Assembly (NCBI RefSeq): GCF_028858725.1
Contig: NC_084762.1
Span: forward strand, 2,613,374-2,677,373
DNA from: Colius striatus
Lineage: Eukaryota; Chordata; Aves; Coliiformes; Coliidae
DNA length: 64,000 nucleotides
Reading direction: 5' to 3'
Shown: positions 13,191 through 24,652 of the stretch, in pieces
Position numbering within the stretch: position 1 is the stretch's first letter
How the letters are laid out: each line of letters starts with the position of its first letter
The notes under the pieces: generated by a model
Databases searched by the model: none
What the model was told of the DNA's origin: nothing
Seen by the model: the letters and a program-made list of their open reading frames with translations, nothing else
Program-made: the position numbers and the translations under genes

Positions 13191-16100
13191 AGTTCAGTTC
13201 TTTCCCCATGGAGTGTGTTACTATGGAGAAATAACTTTTATCTCTACCACAGACTTCTGGCATAAGACTGAACAAGCAGCAAAACTCCCATTTATTCTGA
13301 CAAAGGAGGAGAGAGCACATAATACTCTCTTTCAAGAGCTGTAAGAGGCCAAGTGAAGAGCAAAAATGCACAATTAGCATGTAAATTAATACTATCACCA
13401 TGCTAAAAAAATTAATCCCATGCCATTTAAAGCTTTTCTTTTTTCCACAGGCACAATTTTGTTTCTTACGTGTGGATCTCGGCAATTAGAGACTAAAGTA
13501 AGTTGCAAACCAGTGAAATTCAAACTGTGCAGAGCAAGGTATATGAGGTGATGGTAGGAGCTAATAAGGCAAAGGGACAAGCCAACACTGCCAAACGTGA
13601 CCTCTGACAGGAGGGTCAGAAGTCACAAGGCAAATCTAGAAACAGACCAACTCTTTAAGGATTCTGGCTGTGAAAGAACAACCCCTCAGTTTCTCTTAAG
13701 CTCTAATGACTGCTTCAGCTCCTGCCATAGGCACCCATTAGACCCTGATAAGAAAGTTCTCCTTTATGCTGCAAGGTTGGACATGTCAGAGGAGAATTAA
13801 CAGAAGAAAGAAGAAATGGGTGCTGTGTTTTACCAGTTACAAAACTGAGGCTTTCACTCATCTGCCAGCATTCTGGAAGTAGCTGTCCTTAAAGGCCAGC
13901 ATCCTCTGCTTTCTATTAAAACTCCAGGGAAAGCTTAGGAAAAGAGTAACCTTAAGATCAAATACCTAAATATGTGCAAATAGCATCTTTTCAAGTATAC
14001 AATTAGGCCTTAACAACTTGAATTTAGGTTTGATTTTGAGAGTTAAGCACACAGTTCCAGAATAGTGTTATTGCTGGTTCAATGCTTGCATCACCAACAA
14101 GGGAACAGAGACAGCCTCACCTGACTGCCAAAGCCAGGCAAATATTTCTCATGGAAATGGCTGCAAATAATGAACAAGAATACTCACTTGTGTAACTGAC
14201 ATCTAATTGTGAACTAATGACTACGTTTTAGAGTAACATAGTTCTTAATTGCAAACTTACGAAGGGAAAAATAACCAAATTGTTCCCTCTGCTTCATCCA
14301 GAGCTAATCACTATCTGTGTCTCTACAAATATTGTCATAAGATACAATCAGCTGATATAAAACACCAAAGAGAGAGGAGCCATGGAAAAATGAAAGAGTA
14401 TTAGTGCAGTTTCTGCACCAAAGGCCAGGCTTCACAGCTCTCAAGAATCCCTCCCCAGCTGCTGATGCCCCTGCGAGAGCAGAGTTGAAACTGCACTTCG
14501 CTGCCATGGCTGAGGCCCACACGGCTCAATTATCTTTTGACCTTAAAGGCAGTGTGAGGTGCTTATTCTACTCTTCTCTCTTCCCCTTCCCCCACCTTCC
14601 CTTTGGAAACCCAGACCCAGAGGCACGAGGGGAAGTCTCTGACCCAAATTGCTGCGTGAGTAAAACCTATGGGCTGAATGCTGCCCTCTGTATCAGCTGA
14701 GGGGGAGAGATGATGGGCTTGTTTCAAGAAAGCCCCCCCAACCATCACGTCTGAGAACTCCTCTCGGGCATCCTCAGCCTAAACATTATATGGAGCGGGA
14801 GTCAGAGGTCACCAACTGTCAAAACACAGCACAAGTCACCCTGCATGCCGGTGAGGAAACTAAGCAGACGGCGCAGGGGCCGCGCTGCTTAATGCGAATG
14901 CAAAAGCCACCCTTAAAAAGCAACAGGCTTTTCCCCCTAAATCTTTCTGATTTTTACAAGTTTGAGCTCAAAGTTAAAGGGCCACGAGTTTTAAAAGATC
15001 AATGCACATGTGGAATTAGGCTATTCCAAATGTTAGGGCTTTCTTTTTTTTCCTCTCTTAATGGAGGGAAACAACCACCCAACTTTGAAGCGACGCATTT
15101 AACCAGCAGCAAACTCCAAAGCACCAGGTGGTTTCATAAACTGAAAGGTTCATAAATCTCTTCTTCAAAGTTTCCAATTTCAAAAAAAAAAACCCCAACC
15201 CAAAAGAGTTTGTTTTCTTTGTGGTTGTTTTTCAGTTTTTCTCCCTCCCCCTCCCTTTCTTTCCTGCCTTTGGGTGGGTGACCTGGCAGCCCCTGACAAG
15301 CCTTTTAAACTCGCTGTGCCGGCTCCTGATGCTGGAGCCAGAGCTGGGCTGCTTGCTCGCTGTGGGCATGACTTCATCTGCCTGAGGAATCACCAGGAAA
15401 CGGGCTTCACAGGGGAGCCAGGGGTTCTATTTTTAAATGCTGCCTGTTACACAGCTCAAAAGAGTGTGAGGAGTTCAAGTGTTCAGTCAATCCGTTCTCC
15501 TCGCTGCTTGGGCCTTTGAAACAGTCACAGTAATAATAATGCAAACAGAAGAGCCATCAGTTTCCACAACCTACAGCCCATGGGCCACGTACAGTCCACT
15601 GGGGTAATTCATCTGTCCTGTGTGGCAATTTGGGAGACTGCCAGGTGCAGGCAGGGGCAACGGGTCAGATGCATCACTGTGACATTTGTTTGACATGGGC
15701 CAAGGCGTCTTTAAGAAAGATGGCAGCTGGGAGTAAACTTCTGCCATAACCAGAGCACATCACCTGCCCTGCACCCCTTGCTTCTGCAGCTTGGGAATCA
15801 CCACTGAGAAAGGCAGCTGCCAGGCTCAGCGTGAGCTCTTCTTGCAGCCAGAACCTGCTGGTAGCTCTTCTGTTTTAGCAGCATATAGGGTCTACCTGTG
15901 CTTGTGTACAGCAGAGCATGTGAGCAGTACGCTTCCAGGAAGCACCAAACCTTCTGTGGTCACTGTGATGCAAGAAGGGCAGATCTGCCATGTGCAATCC
16001 TCCTCTAACATTAGAAGCCAGTCAAAAAGTCTGGGCGCTGCTCAGTTAGGTGCTACTCTGTAATCAAGACACAGGCATACTCTAATCTTCTGAAACTACC

Positions 16101-16206
16101 AGCAAATAAAGCAGCCAGGATGGAAGAAATGGTCACAGACTTCTGGTTTCTTTCTCCTTTGCCTAATGGCACCTCTGAAAACAGCTCACTTTTGCACATG
16201 CCTCAG
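13191..16206. other. Intergenic sequence, no gene recognised
   Basis: No coding feature can be supported. Frames of up to 121 codons (for example around 14,790-15,155) have no recognisable domain and overlap others on both strands. A short piece near 13,831-13,855 (TTTACCAGTTACAAAACTGAGG) looks like a further antisense MIR scrap but is too short to call. A GC-richer patch with several CpG at about 14,865-14,895 and an A11C4 tract at 15,182-15,196 are the only local oddities. Confidence 0.6.
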
Positions 16207-16252
16207 ATCATACAATCACAAAATCATTCAGGTGGCCTCAGAGGTCAACTCC
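16207..16252 (-). mobile_element. Possible CR1 LINE 3' end fragment (antisense, old)
   Basis: The string ATCATACAATCACAAAATCATT followed by CAGGTGGCCTCAGAGGTCAACTCC resembles the reverse complement of a CR1 3' terminus: tandem AATCAYAGAATCAT octamers, then a GGTTGGAAAAGACCT-type block. Several bases differ from that pattern and it fades after about 45 bp, so this may be a decayed copy or chance similarity. Confidence 0.4.
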
Positions 16253-16640
16253 CTGACAGCAGCCGACTCCCTCTGCTCCACACATTCTCCTGCAGAGAGG
16301 CAGCATAGAGAGGGGGCTGCCCAAACAGCTGGGTACCACTCGCTCATTTGCTTTACCTAAGCCAGACAGATTGGAACCTTCAGCCCATTACCACCTTTTC
16401 TCTTCAGAAACAGCACCCAACACAGAAACCCACACGTAGCTCAGTGGAGACTGATCACAACTGAGTGATTGCAGTTGAGACAGCTCAACTATGACACAGG
16501 TTTAGGTGAGGGTAGGTTACTACATCCACAGCCACTTGAGAGGTGAGAGTGTTGTCTAGTCAGATTCAGTACAGAAATTGCATTACATCTCCTCAAAGAG
16601 GACTCAGTTTTAATAACAACATTCCTATGAAGCCCTCAGA

Positions 16641-16782
16641 TAAATATCATCCACTTTACTGACAAAGCTAATGAGGCAAAAATGTTGTGGAATGTGACCA
16701 AGGCCACACAGGAAGCCTAGATCAGTATCAGAGCTGAGATTACACTGCACAGGCTTAGCCTAAGTGCTCTGGCCCCTTCTTA
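16641..16782 (-). repeat. MIR (CORE-SINE) copy, antisense, fairly complete core
   Basis: This is one of the best MIR matches in the window. In order on the + strand: CTTTACTGACAAAGCTAATG and AGGCAAAA (the antisense TTTTACAGATGAGGAAACTGAGGC region), GTGACCAAGGCCACACAGGA (antisense of TGTGTGACCTTGGGC), CAGTATCAGAGCTGAGATTA (the GCAGAGCCGGGATTC region), and AAGTGCTCTGGCCCCTTC at the head. The order and spacing of these blocks follow the MIR core, which makes chance unlikely. The element is far too diverged to be recent and should predate birds. Confidence 0.8.
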
Positions 16783-19700
16783 GTTTCAGATTATTCAACT
16801 GCCCACCTCTGTGGCCTCTGCACAGACAGGTAAAGGTAGGGTGAAGCAGTGCTTTAGATACCAGTAAGAGTCAGCCAGGCATTTGTTGACAGTCCTTCAA
16901 CTGGGCAATAATCTTTCCTCTGGATTAAGCATTTCTTACTTTTTGTTGGGAGTTTCTTTTGCACTCTTTCATTCCATGTCTTTACCCACCTCACATTTAC
17001 ACATACACATGTGCTTCCCCAGAAAAATCACATTAAATGATCTCTTTGGGTTTTTTTGAAGGGAAATAAGAACAACTTTCATGCTTCTCACGTTTTCTGC
17101 TACTCAAATGGCATTTGATATAATCTCATGAGCAGAGCCCCCAATAACAACGTCTAAATCTCATTTTGTAGGCTATTTTGGAGCTATTTGGGGCTGTAAC
17201 CAGAGCTATCCAGACAGATCCCACCACATACACCTGGTACTATTTACTCAACCCCTTGATTCATTAAATGTATTTCCAGCTCCTGAGAGGTTTATTACTA
17301 TTCCTCTGGAGCATCTTCGTATTGATTATCATTTCAAAATTCTCTGCTGGAGATCAGTGAGTACCCACTAAATTATGTGACAGCTGATGGGTATAAAATC
17401 GAAACACTGCAACTCTTTGCTGTCCACAGCCATCAGAGTAATAAAGAGATTCCATCTCTCCTCAGTCTTTGGTGTTGAATTGCAGGAAAGAAACAGACAG
17501 TTGGTAAACAGGCCTAAGCCTGAGGGTTAGCAAGGGAGAACACAGCATCTAACATCTTCCAACATAGTGGTCACTGATGCAAAGGAGCGATTCTTTTCTA
17601 CCATAGCTCCTACAAAACCTCCATCCAATCTTCTCTTAAGTCACTGAATGTTAACAGTATTGCTCTCTCGATCTTGTATCTCTGAGAATTATGGACTTGG
17701 TTAGGAACCAGCTCTCAGGCTAACCAAAGGAGGTGATTTGGGGCTTATAAGCAGAAGGCAACAATAGCATGAAGGAGTTGAAGCCATGCATTCCTCAGTA
17801 ACAGAATTTCTTGGGATACATTATTAAAAGCAATTGTCAGATGCTTTTTCCCCCCCCCCCCGCTGTTTCTTTGACTGATCAGATTCCAAAATGACTGCTA
17901 GTCATGGCTGTGCTGTTCCAAAATAGTTATGTTAAAATCCCTCCAGCCCAGACTGTCCTTAAGACTCTCTGAAAAATATTCTTGGGTTCCAACTGCAGCA
18001 ACAGGGTCCTCTGAGCAGAACACTTTTTAAAGTGTATGAAAATAACCAGTCCTTACTTCTGCAGCCTTAAATAGACTTGTCTAGTCATATACATGAACAT
18101 ATGTATATGAAGAGTCCCTTATTCCAACACATGCTCTGATAAAACATCTGAGCCTGCACTCTGTCAGGTCTGAGATCTTGGTGGGACTAGGCTTGAATAC
18201 AGGATCCATTGTTTCCAGAGTCATCCAGCAACCTAGGGAGCTGACACCCTGAGGGAATGAGGCATGCTGCTGCTTTTTCATGAAGATGATTAAAAGAAAA
18301 TTAGCTTGTAGCAAACAACTTCAAGGAAATGTGACACGTCATTCTTATCTTGCCAAGAAAAGATATATCTTTATTATTAATTAACATTTGCTTGGCTGAT
18401 AGCATTTTTCAGAGTTGTTATCAGTGAGATAGGGAACTACCCTCAGTTTTGCTAGATCCCAATGTTGAAGCTGCCAAGATCAAAACATCAGGGTAAGGCA
18501 ATATAATGCTTCCAATAGTTAAAACTCTGAGCTAAAAAAAACCCTCCACAAGTTAAAATGAGTTAAGGCTTTGCCAGAAACAAGTATATGTCAGATTCTC
18601 TAATAGTAGATGAAAGTGACAAGTAAATGACTTCTCTCTTACCTGCTGTGTCCATGCAGGCAACATGCATTAGTACCAAGGTTATAAATGTGGCAAAAAA
18701 TACTTACCTCCTTATCATTATATCTTGTCTTTGCCAAACTCTGTGTTGTTCAAAACAGTAGGTTTCATTACTGAAGGATCTGAAAAGTGCTTGTTTCCTA
18801 AATCTACAGGAGTACACCAAGCTGCATCCCACAGATTCCACTAATTCAGTGGCATATCAAGATCCTCCCAAGAAGGATGTTTTTTTCTAACACTGACCAT
18901 AAGGATCATGCATCCTAAATATATTCTGACCTGCTGAAAAACCTGGTCCAAGTCCATTTGATACTATGCTAAGATTAGTTGGTCTTTCATTAACATAAAA
19001 TACAGCATGAAAGCACCGAGAGTCCAAGGGCTGGGGACAAGAGCAGTTAGAGGCTCATGTCACTGTTTGTGTAGGACTTGATCAAAGCACTTCAAATCAA
19101 CTTGAAGTGGCCAATTCCATTTTTTTCATCCCTTGAACTGAGCCAGGCTGTTGTTATATGGAGCAAGCCTCTGAACTGTATGCACACACACTTGCATGGG
19201 ATGTTTCTAGATATACATAGGGCTAGAGGTGACTGTGCAACAAATTCCTGACCAGATCTAGAGTATGTGTCCAGAAGCAAATGAGATGTGAGCTGTATGC
19301 AAGAACATGCATCGAGATACATGAACTCAGGGGGTAGAATGGCAGAGTAATGGATTCTGGGAGGTTAACAACCTTTGTCTTGTAGCAAAAAGTAGTGTGT
19401 TTCACAGGTGATGTCACAGTAGGGGAGCAGCACAAAGTATACTGATCTGAAAAAGGAAAACCAGAGCCAGTACAAATTGAAGAGTGTTGTGTGAGCTGCA
19501 AAGGATGCTGCAGTATTTAAAACAGGTGCAGAGTTTGTGCATGTGACCTGTGCCTTTGGATATAGGCAAGTCATGGTCTGTTACAGATATAGTCCCAAAG
19601 GTAGAAGACACGTTAAAACTCCTCCTGCAGAAATAGTGACATGTGCACTACCGATTTTATCCCAAACCCCTGGAAATAATTCCACAAGCCTTTAGATTTA

Positions 19701-19822
19701 TCACAAAGCGGAAACATTAGGGTCATTTCCCTAAGGAAAACACAACCAGTGGAAACACTAGCAGTTTATCTTTGTGAATATGGGCTTTTTGTTCCCCTGT
19801 CATTTTAAGGCACAGATATGTA
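16783..19822. other. Intergenic sequence, no gene recognised
   Basis: No gene or repeat family is recognised. The stretch holds a C12 homopolymer at 17,850-17,861, a G3T7 tract at 17,048-17,057 and an A8C3 tract at 18,534-18,544. Open frames are all below 95 codons and look random. Confidence 0.65.
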
Positions 19823-20278
19823 ATCCTAGAATCACAGAATGGCAGGGGTTGGAAGGGACCTTTAGAGATCATCCAGTCCATCCCCTGCAGAAGCAGGGTC
19901 ACCTAGATCAGGTTGCATAGGAACATGTCCAGGTGGGCCTTGAAGCCCTCCAAGGAAGGAGCCTCCACACCATCTAGGGGCAGCCTGTGCCAGGGCTCCA
20001 TCACTGAAACACTGAAATAATTTTTTCTTATATTTAAGAGGAACTTTTTGTGTTGCAGCTTCATCCCATCACCCCTTGTCCTGTTACTATCTACTATAGA
20101 AAAATGGGATGTCCCAACCTCCTGATGTCCCACGCTTTAGATATTTATAATTGTTAATAAGATCTCCCCTCAGTCTCCTCTTCTCCAGACTAAACAGCCC
20201 CAGCTCCCACAGCCTTTCCTCATATGAGAGATGTTCCAGTCCCCTGATCATCTTGGTGGCCCTGCGCTGGACACTGTG
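19823..20278 (-). mobile_element. CR1 LINE, 5'-truncated 3' end (antisense)
   Basis: The left edge shows the reverse complement of the CR1 terminus (AGAATCACAGAATGG), followed by GGGGTTGGAAGGGACC, GATCATCCAGTCC, GAAGCAGGGTCACCTAGA, GGAACATGTCCAGG, GGAGCCTCCACACC and CCTTGTCCTGTTACTA, and ending near GGCCCTGCGCTGGACACT. These are the usual landmarks of an avian CR1 3' region read backwards. About 450 bp are kept, covering the 3' UTR and the end of ORF2. The frame is broken, so it is a dead, 5'-truncated copy. It lies about 4.3 kb upstream of the PRL promoter. Confidence 0.95.
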
Positions 20279-23200
20279 AGAGCAACCGTGTCTGCTTTTA
20301 TTCAGAGGCCAGCAGGCCTTTCTGATCTGACATTCCTAGGAAAGGAAAAAAACCCTTCAGACTAATCATATGCCTCTGCAAAACCATCAGTAGGGAGCAC
20401 TGAACACTGTCATGAGCCTGTCAGGCAAGTTTACTGCAGCTCTTGCTGATCGATCCTTTTACTCTTCTTTCTGTAAAATACAACCTTCAGATTTTGTTTC
20501 ACAAGGTAAAAGCTAATTTGAAATTCTCTCCAGATGTCAAGGAGTTTTGTTATCTTCTCTTCTCCTGCACAGATTCAATGTTCTGAATAGGAAAAAAAAC
20601 CCCACACACAGACAAAATTGGAGATTTTTAAAGTTCTTATTATTTTTTAACCTTTAAAAGATATGAAGGACCCAAATTCAACAGCTCTGTGAAGCAAAAC
20701 ATGCCTGGAGGGAATGGGTTAGAATAGTCAGTTACTGCTGGCATGTTTACAGGCTTTGAAGGTTCTTCACATCCAGCCTGCAAGAGCAGTTCACGGCAGC
20801 TCCACTGCATGCTGAGGTTTGATGGGATTACTGAGGGCTTTATTAAATCAAATCCCTGCAGGTTCTATTATTGCCAATGTAGATAGAAAGCCTTGTCCAT
20901 ACATGGGAGAGCAAAACTGGAGCACAGCAAAAAAGACTGGCCACTTCACCTTCCCATTCTTATGATCATCACCATTTCTAATAAGGAACTGGATTGATTT
21001 CTACAGACACTGTTTAAAATGAAAGTTGCTTGTCTGGTTTTTTACCAGGCAGAGATTTCTGGCACGCATCCAGTCACGCAGGAAAGAAGATTTAGTGGAA
21101 GATGAGCTGACTACCACAGGAGATTCCACAATTTTCAAGACTCCGTTGGTCAATTTACCTCAAGATTACTTCCCTCCAGAACAAGTCTCATGTAAACTGA
21201 AAAAAAAACACCCCACAACTTCTGCTGCCTTGTCATCCTACTTCAGTCATTTGGAATCTCATCTCACAGCCACCTGCAAATAGCAGGTCCCACTACAGGA
21301 TCTGTCTACAGCAAAATGTGCTGCAATCTGGTACCACACTGTTTCTCTCACGTTGCAAGCCAAAATACCATATCTTTTTGTTGCACTGTTGTAAAGACAA
21401 AACAGACAATATTAAAACCTGAGAGCTACTGTTCTTCCATCACCTTCATGTGTAACCTGGCTCTTTCACCCACATACATATAAAATACTTCTCTAATCTT
21501 TAATATATCTAAACCTTAAAATCAACAGTATCTTTCATGTCAGGGTTTGCATCCCTCAGAAAAAATGGGAATGTAAAAATATTTTGCTTTCCATACAGAC
21601 TTCTCCTCCACTTTTTACAGTTTGCTGTCAACACTCCCAAGGTTAAAGCTGATATTTGAAGCTTGGAAAAGCATAATTCTCACAGAGAATTTGTAGTAGG
21701 TTTTTGGGTTGTTTTTAAAGGAAATTATGATGATTCTATGAAAGAATGTCATACTCTGAGCAACACTGCAGTCCTTTATAGATTGAAAGTAATTTATGTC
21801 AATGTTTAATGACCTCTACTTAGTATATGCATTTTTATGAGGGATGCAACCTAATTAATTTTTTTCATGATGAACTTTTCTGGTGTCTATAAGGGAAGAT
21901 GGTATTGATGTGTTTCAAAGGTATAAAGCCAAATATGCTCCACAGGGAATATTAGCCCCAAGCTTTGAAACCAGAACCAAAACAGAAAAGCTCTACGAAT
22001 GCAGTTATGCAAAGACTGTGATGGACTCCTTTACTTTGCTGTTGTGGTTTGGGTTTTGCTCCTAAGGACCACTGTGACAATCTCAAAACCTTCAGTTCTT
22101 GGGAAAAGCTGAACAATTTTAACTCAACAATTTTATAACCACACTTTGAAAAGGCTAAATTAAGATACATAGATCACAATGAACAAGGACACGAGGGATG
22201 CTTATGCATAAGCTGCTGAGCAGTGCAGTGTCTCCCATGTCTTCAAGTTTAATGAACATGCTGCACTGGATGGCAGCAATGAAGGGTCCGGAGAACCCAT
22301 TGCTTTACCTCTTCCCATCTGCACAAACCCTATGGCAATGTACTCATCACACACTGTACCTGACCTGACTGCTCTGCCCGAGTCATGCAATGTCCCAACA
22401 TTTCCATGATGACTTTGGCCTCTGCTTTTGTATATCCCATAAGATCAGGTTACAGATTGAGGACTTAGGAAATGAGTAAGAAAGCCACAAAGGAGAAAAG
22501 CTGTGATTACATGCAAATATATTCATTAGAGAAGAGATTGAACAGAAATGGGCCCTCAATTTTTTTTTTTTAATGAGTTTTTTTTTAACCATACAAGTGT
22601 GCTGCAGGTGTGCAATTTAATGTAGCTGACCTTTTCAGGAGGGCTTAGCAATATTTTCTACCAGAAAGTTTTCTTTACTACAGTTTTTACCCAATTGTTT
22701 AAAAAGATTTACTTCAAACTCTTCAGCTGATTGAATTTTTCTTATTATTTCTTCTTTGCTTATATTACTGGACATCCAATGGAGCTATTATCTTTATGTA
22801 TTTAAGGTATAAAGAGGATCCTACCTCAGGTTAGGATCTCCTGGGAGAGCTGATAAGCTTTGCACAGCTTATGCCTGCCATATATATGGAAATGCCAACA
22901 GGTATATATCTAAATGCATTTCCACATATTTTTCACCTTGCAATATACATTATTTTGAAGAGCACGGAATATGCAGCCACAGAATAACTACTTTCACTTT
23001 TTAATCCCTCCCTCCCCCCAGAGAAAACAGCTTCAGGAAGAAGGCGAATGGATTTTATTAAACCAACTAAAGTCTTCCAACTATTGATTTTTGTATAAGG
23101 TTTAGAGACAGCAACAAACAAACGAGAATATGTAGATTTGGGAAAACAGTTTTGCATGCTCAATCACCTGCATGGGACCCAACTTTTAAAACCAGTCAAA

Positions 23201-24440
23201 ACTTTGTCATTTCAAACTTCTGAATTAACTAATATTCTGGTGTTAAACACAAATAAGTCCAGGGAAGTAAAAGACAAGAATCACTGGATATCACCCAGTC
23301 TTTGATTCACCTACTGAAAACAAGTATTCTGCAAACTCTGTGGTAGTTATCAATCAGACATAACACTATGCATAGCTCAAAAACTTTAAATAAGATAAAA
23401 TGAAATAGAAACATTAGATCTTCCAGCACTGATCAGTAGTTCTTAATAAAAATGTGACAGTCTAACTCATGGTCTGCAACCTGATATGACATGGAAAGAT
23501 AAGATTGAGAAATGAGCACTAAAAGCTGTTATCTGTAATATTGACAGGTCACATGTAATGCCTGTGAAGCATGAGTAATGAGCTAACAGATATAGAAGTA
23601 TGCATATAGCAAACCCTTCTTGGGGCATGCTGTTTACACCAAGTGTAATTTACCAATTAAATAATTAAATCTATTAATTTTACTTCCAGAAAAGCTCTCA
23701 AAGATAGGAGGAATGGGATAATTTAAACAGATGCAGTTGGAATAAAAAACAAAGGGAGATGGAAACATAGCTGTAAGCAAAGCACATTATTTTGTGGTAG
23801 ACTTAAAATGAAAATATGCAATGGTTTTAAATAAACCCCTCTTTCACATGATCTACTTTAAAGTGCTTGTCTACCCTCAGGTAGACAAGTCAGGCAGTAG
23901 GTAAGTCATATGAGGATCCTGACTTGAACTGATGCTGTCAGGTCTCCTTTGTTATCTAGTCCTTAACTTTATCTGCGTGCCTTGTTTTGGCATCACTACC
24001 AACACCTCAAAACACTAAGAAAAACAGACCAGTAAGTGAAAGAACAAGTCGTGGTTTGAGATGTGTTTATTCTCTTTTTTCATAGAGCTCTTCTAACATG
24101 AGAAGATTTTTCATACTCACCTGTAATATTATCAGAGAAGATGTTTCAATGAAGTCAAGTTAAATTAAGATAAGCCATATAGCTGAGGTTTAAAAGATGG
24201 CTGGTTTAATACCATCCATTCTGGAGTTTCAGCTATGGCCTTATTTTAATTTTACTGCCTTTATCAGACATTTGTCACTTTTCCTTACTACAGGCAACAA
24301 GTGCTACAGTACAAAATTTGGGGGCAAATTTTAGGGCAAACCTTTTGGCACTTCCTTCACCCAACCACACTTAGGATCCCACAGCTGAACTTGTTAATGA
24401 AATTCTCTCTCCCAGTTAAAAATAAAAACCCCTTAAAAAC
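20279..24440. other. Upstream flank of PRL, no gene recognised
   Basis: This is AT-rich non-coding sequence leading to the PRL promoter. No coding frame above 85 codons and no familiar repeat are seen. It would be the expected place for proximal and distal pituitary control elements, but I can point only to the perfect hairpin at 23,866-23,889 and to general AT-rich octamer-like strings, which are too common to assign. Confidence 0.6.
23866..23889. repeat. Perfect 10-bp inverted repeat with 4-nt loop
   Basis: The left arm CTTGTCTACC (23,866-23,875) and right arm GGTAGACAAG (23,880-23,889) are exact reverse complements around the loop CTCA. It lies about 680 bp upstream of the likely PRL start site. 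A perfect 10-bp stem is unusual for background but could be chance in 64 kb. A dimeric protein site or a cruciform are possible readings. Confidence 0.85.
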
Positions 24441-24530
24441 ACTAAATATTAATGTGGAAGAAAGGCAATTTGATGTTTGTAATTATCAAGGCAAACTCCA
24501 CGACCTGCTGAATGTATGCAAAATGGACCC
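24441..24530 (+). promoter_or_regulatory. Proximal PRL promoter with candidate POU/Pit-1-like AT-rich sites
   Basis: Vertebrate PRL promoters are driven by the pituitary POU factor Pit-1 (POU1F1) through AT-rich sites close to the TATA box. Here two candidates stand out: AAATATTAATG at 24,444-24,454 and AATGTATGCAAAAT at 24,511-24,524, the latter carrying the octamer-like ATGCAAAAT about 20 bp before the TATA box. A TAATTAT homeodomain-type core lies at 24,480-24,486. Assignment to Pit-1 is inferred from motif and position; no binding evidence exists here. Confidence 0.5.
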
Positions 24531-24537
24531 TGCGTGG

Positions 24538-24547
24538 TATATATAAA
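24538..24547 (+). promoter_or_regulatory. PRL TATA box
   Basis: TATATATAAA lies 78-87 bp upstream of the PRL start codon. With the normal spacing of about 30 bp, transcription should start near 24,568-24,572, giving a 5' UTR of roughly 55 nt, in keeping with the short leaders of prolactin genes. Confidence 0.85.
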
Positions 24548-24624
24548 GGTGGCAAGTGCAGAGAATAAGAGCAAGTATTGAGACTTCTTTCTGGTAGAGT
24601 AAGTCATCATACAGGCTCTCTACC

Positions 24625-24652
24625 ATGTGCAACAAGGGGGCTCCACTGAAAG
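24625..24652 (+). CDS. PRL: PRL coding exon 1
   Basis: This exon contributes 28 coding nt: the first nine codons and one base of codon 10. The donor is AAAG|GTAAGA. Ending in phase 1 after 28 coding nt is the conserved layout of prolactin exon 1. The encoded start reads MCNKGAPLK; a cysteine at residue 2 is unlike the serine or asparagine I remember at this place in other prolactins. Confidence 0.95.

Noticed and set aside
13831-13855. Further antisense MIR fragment
   Set aside because: Only about 25 bp resemble the MIR TTTTACAGATGAGGAAACTGAGG block, too short to call as a feature.
14790-15155. 121-codon frame as a small gene
   Set aside because: There is no recognisable domain, frames overlap on both strands and no splice-linked partner is seen.
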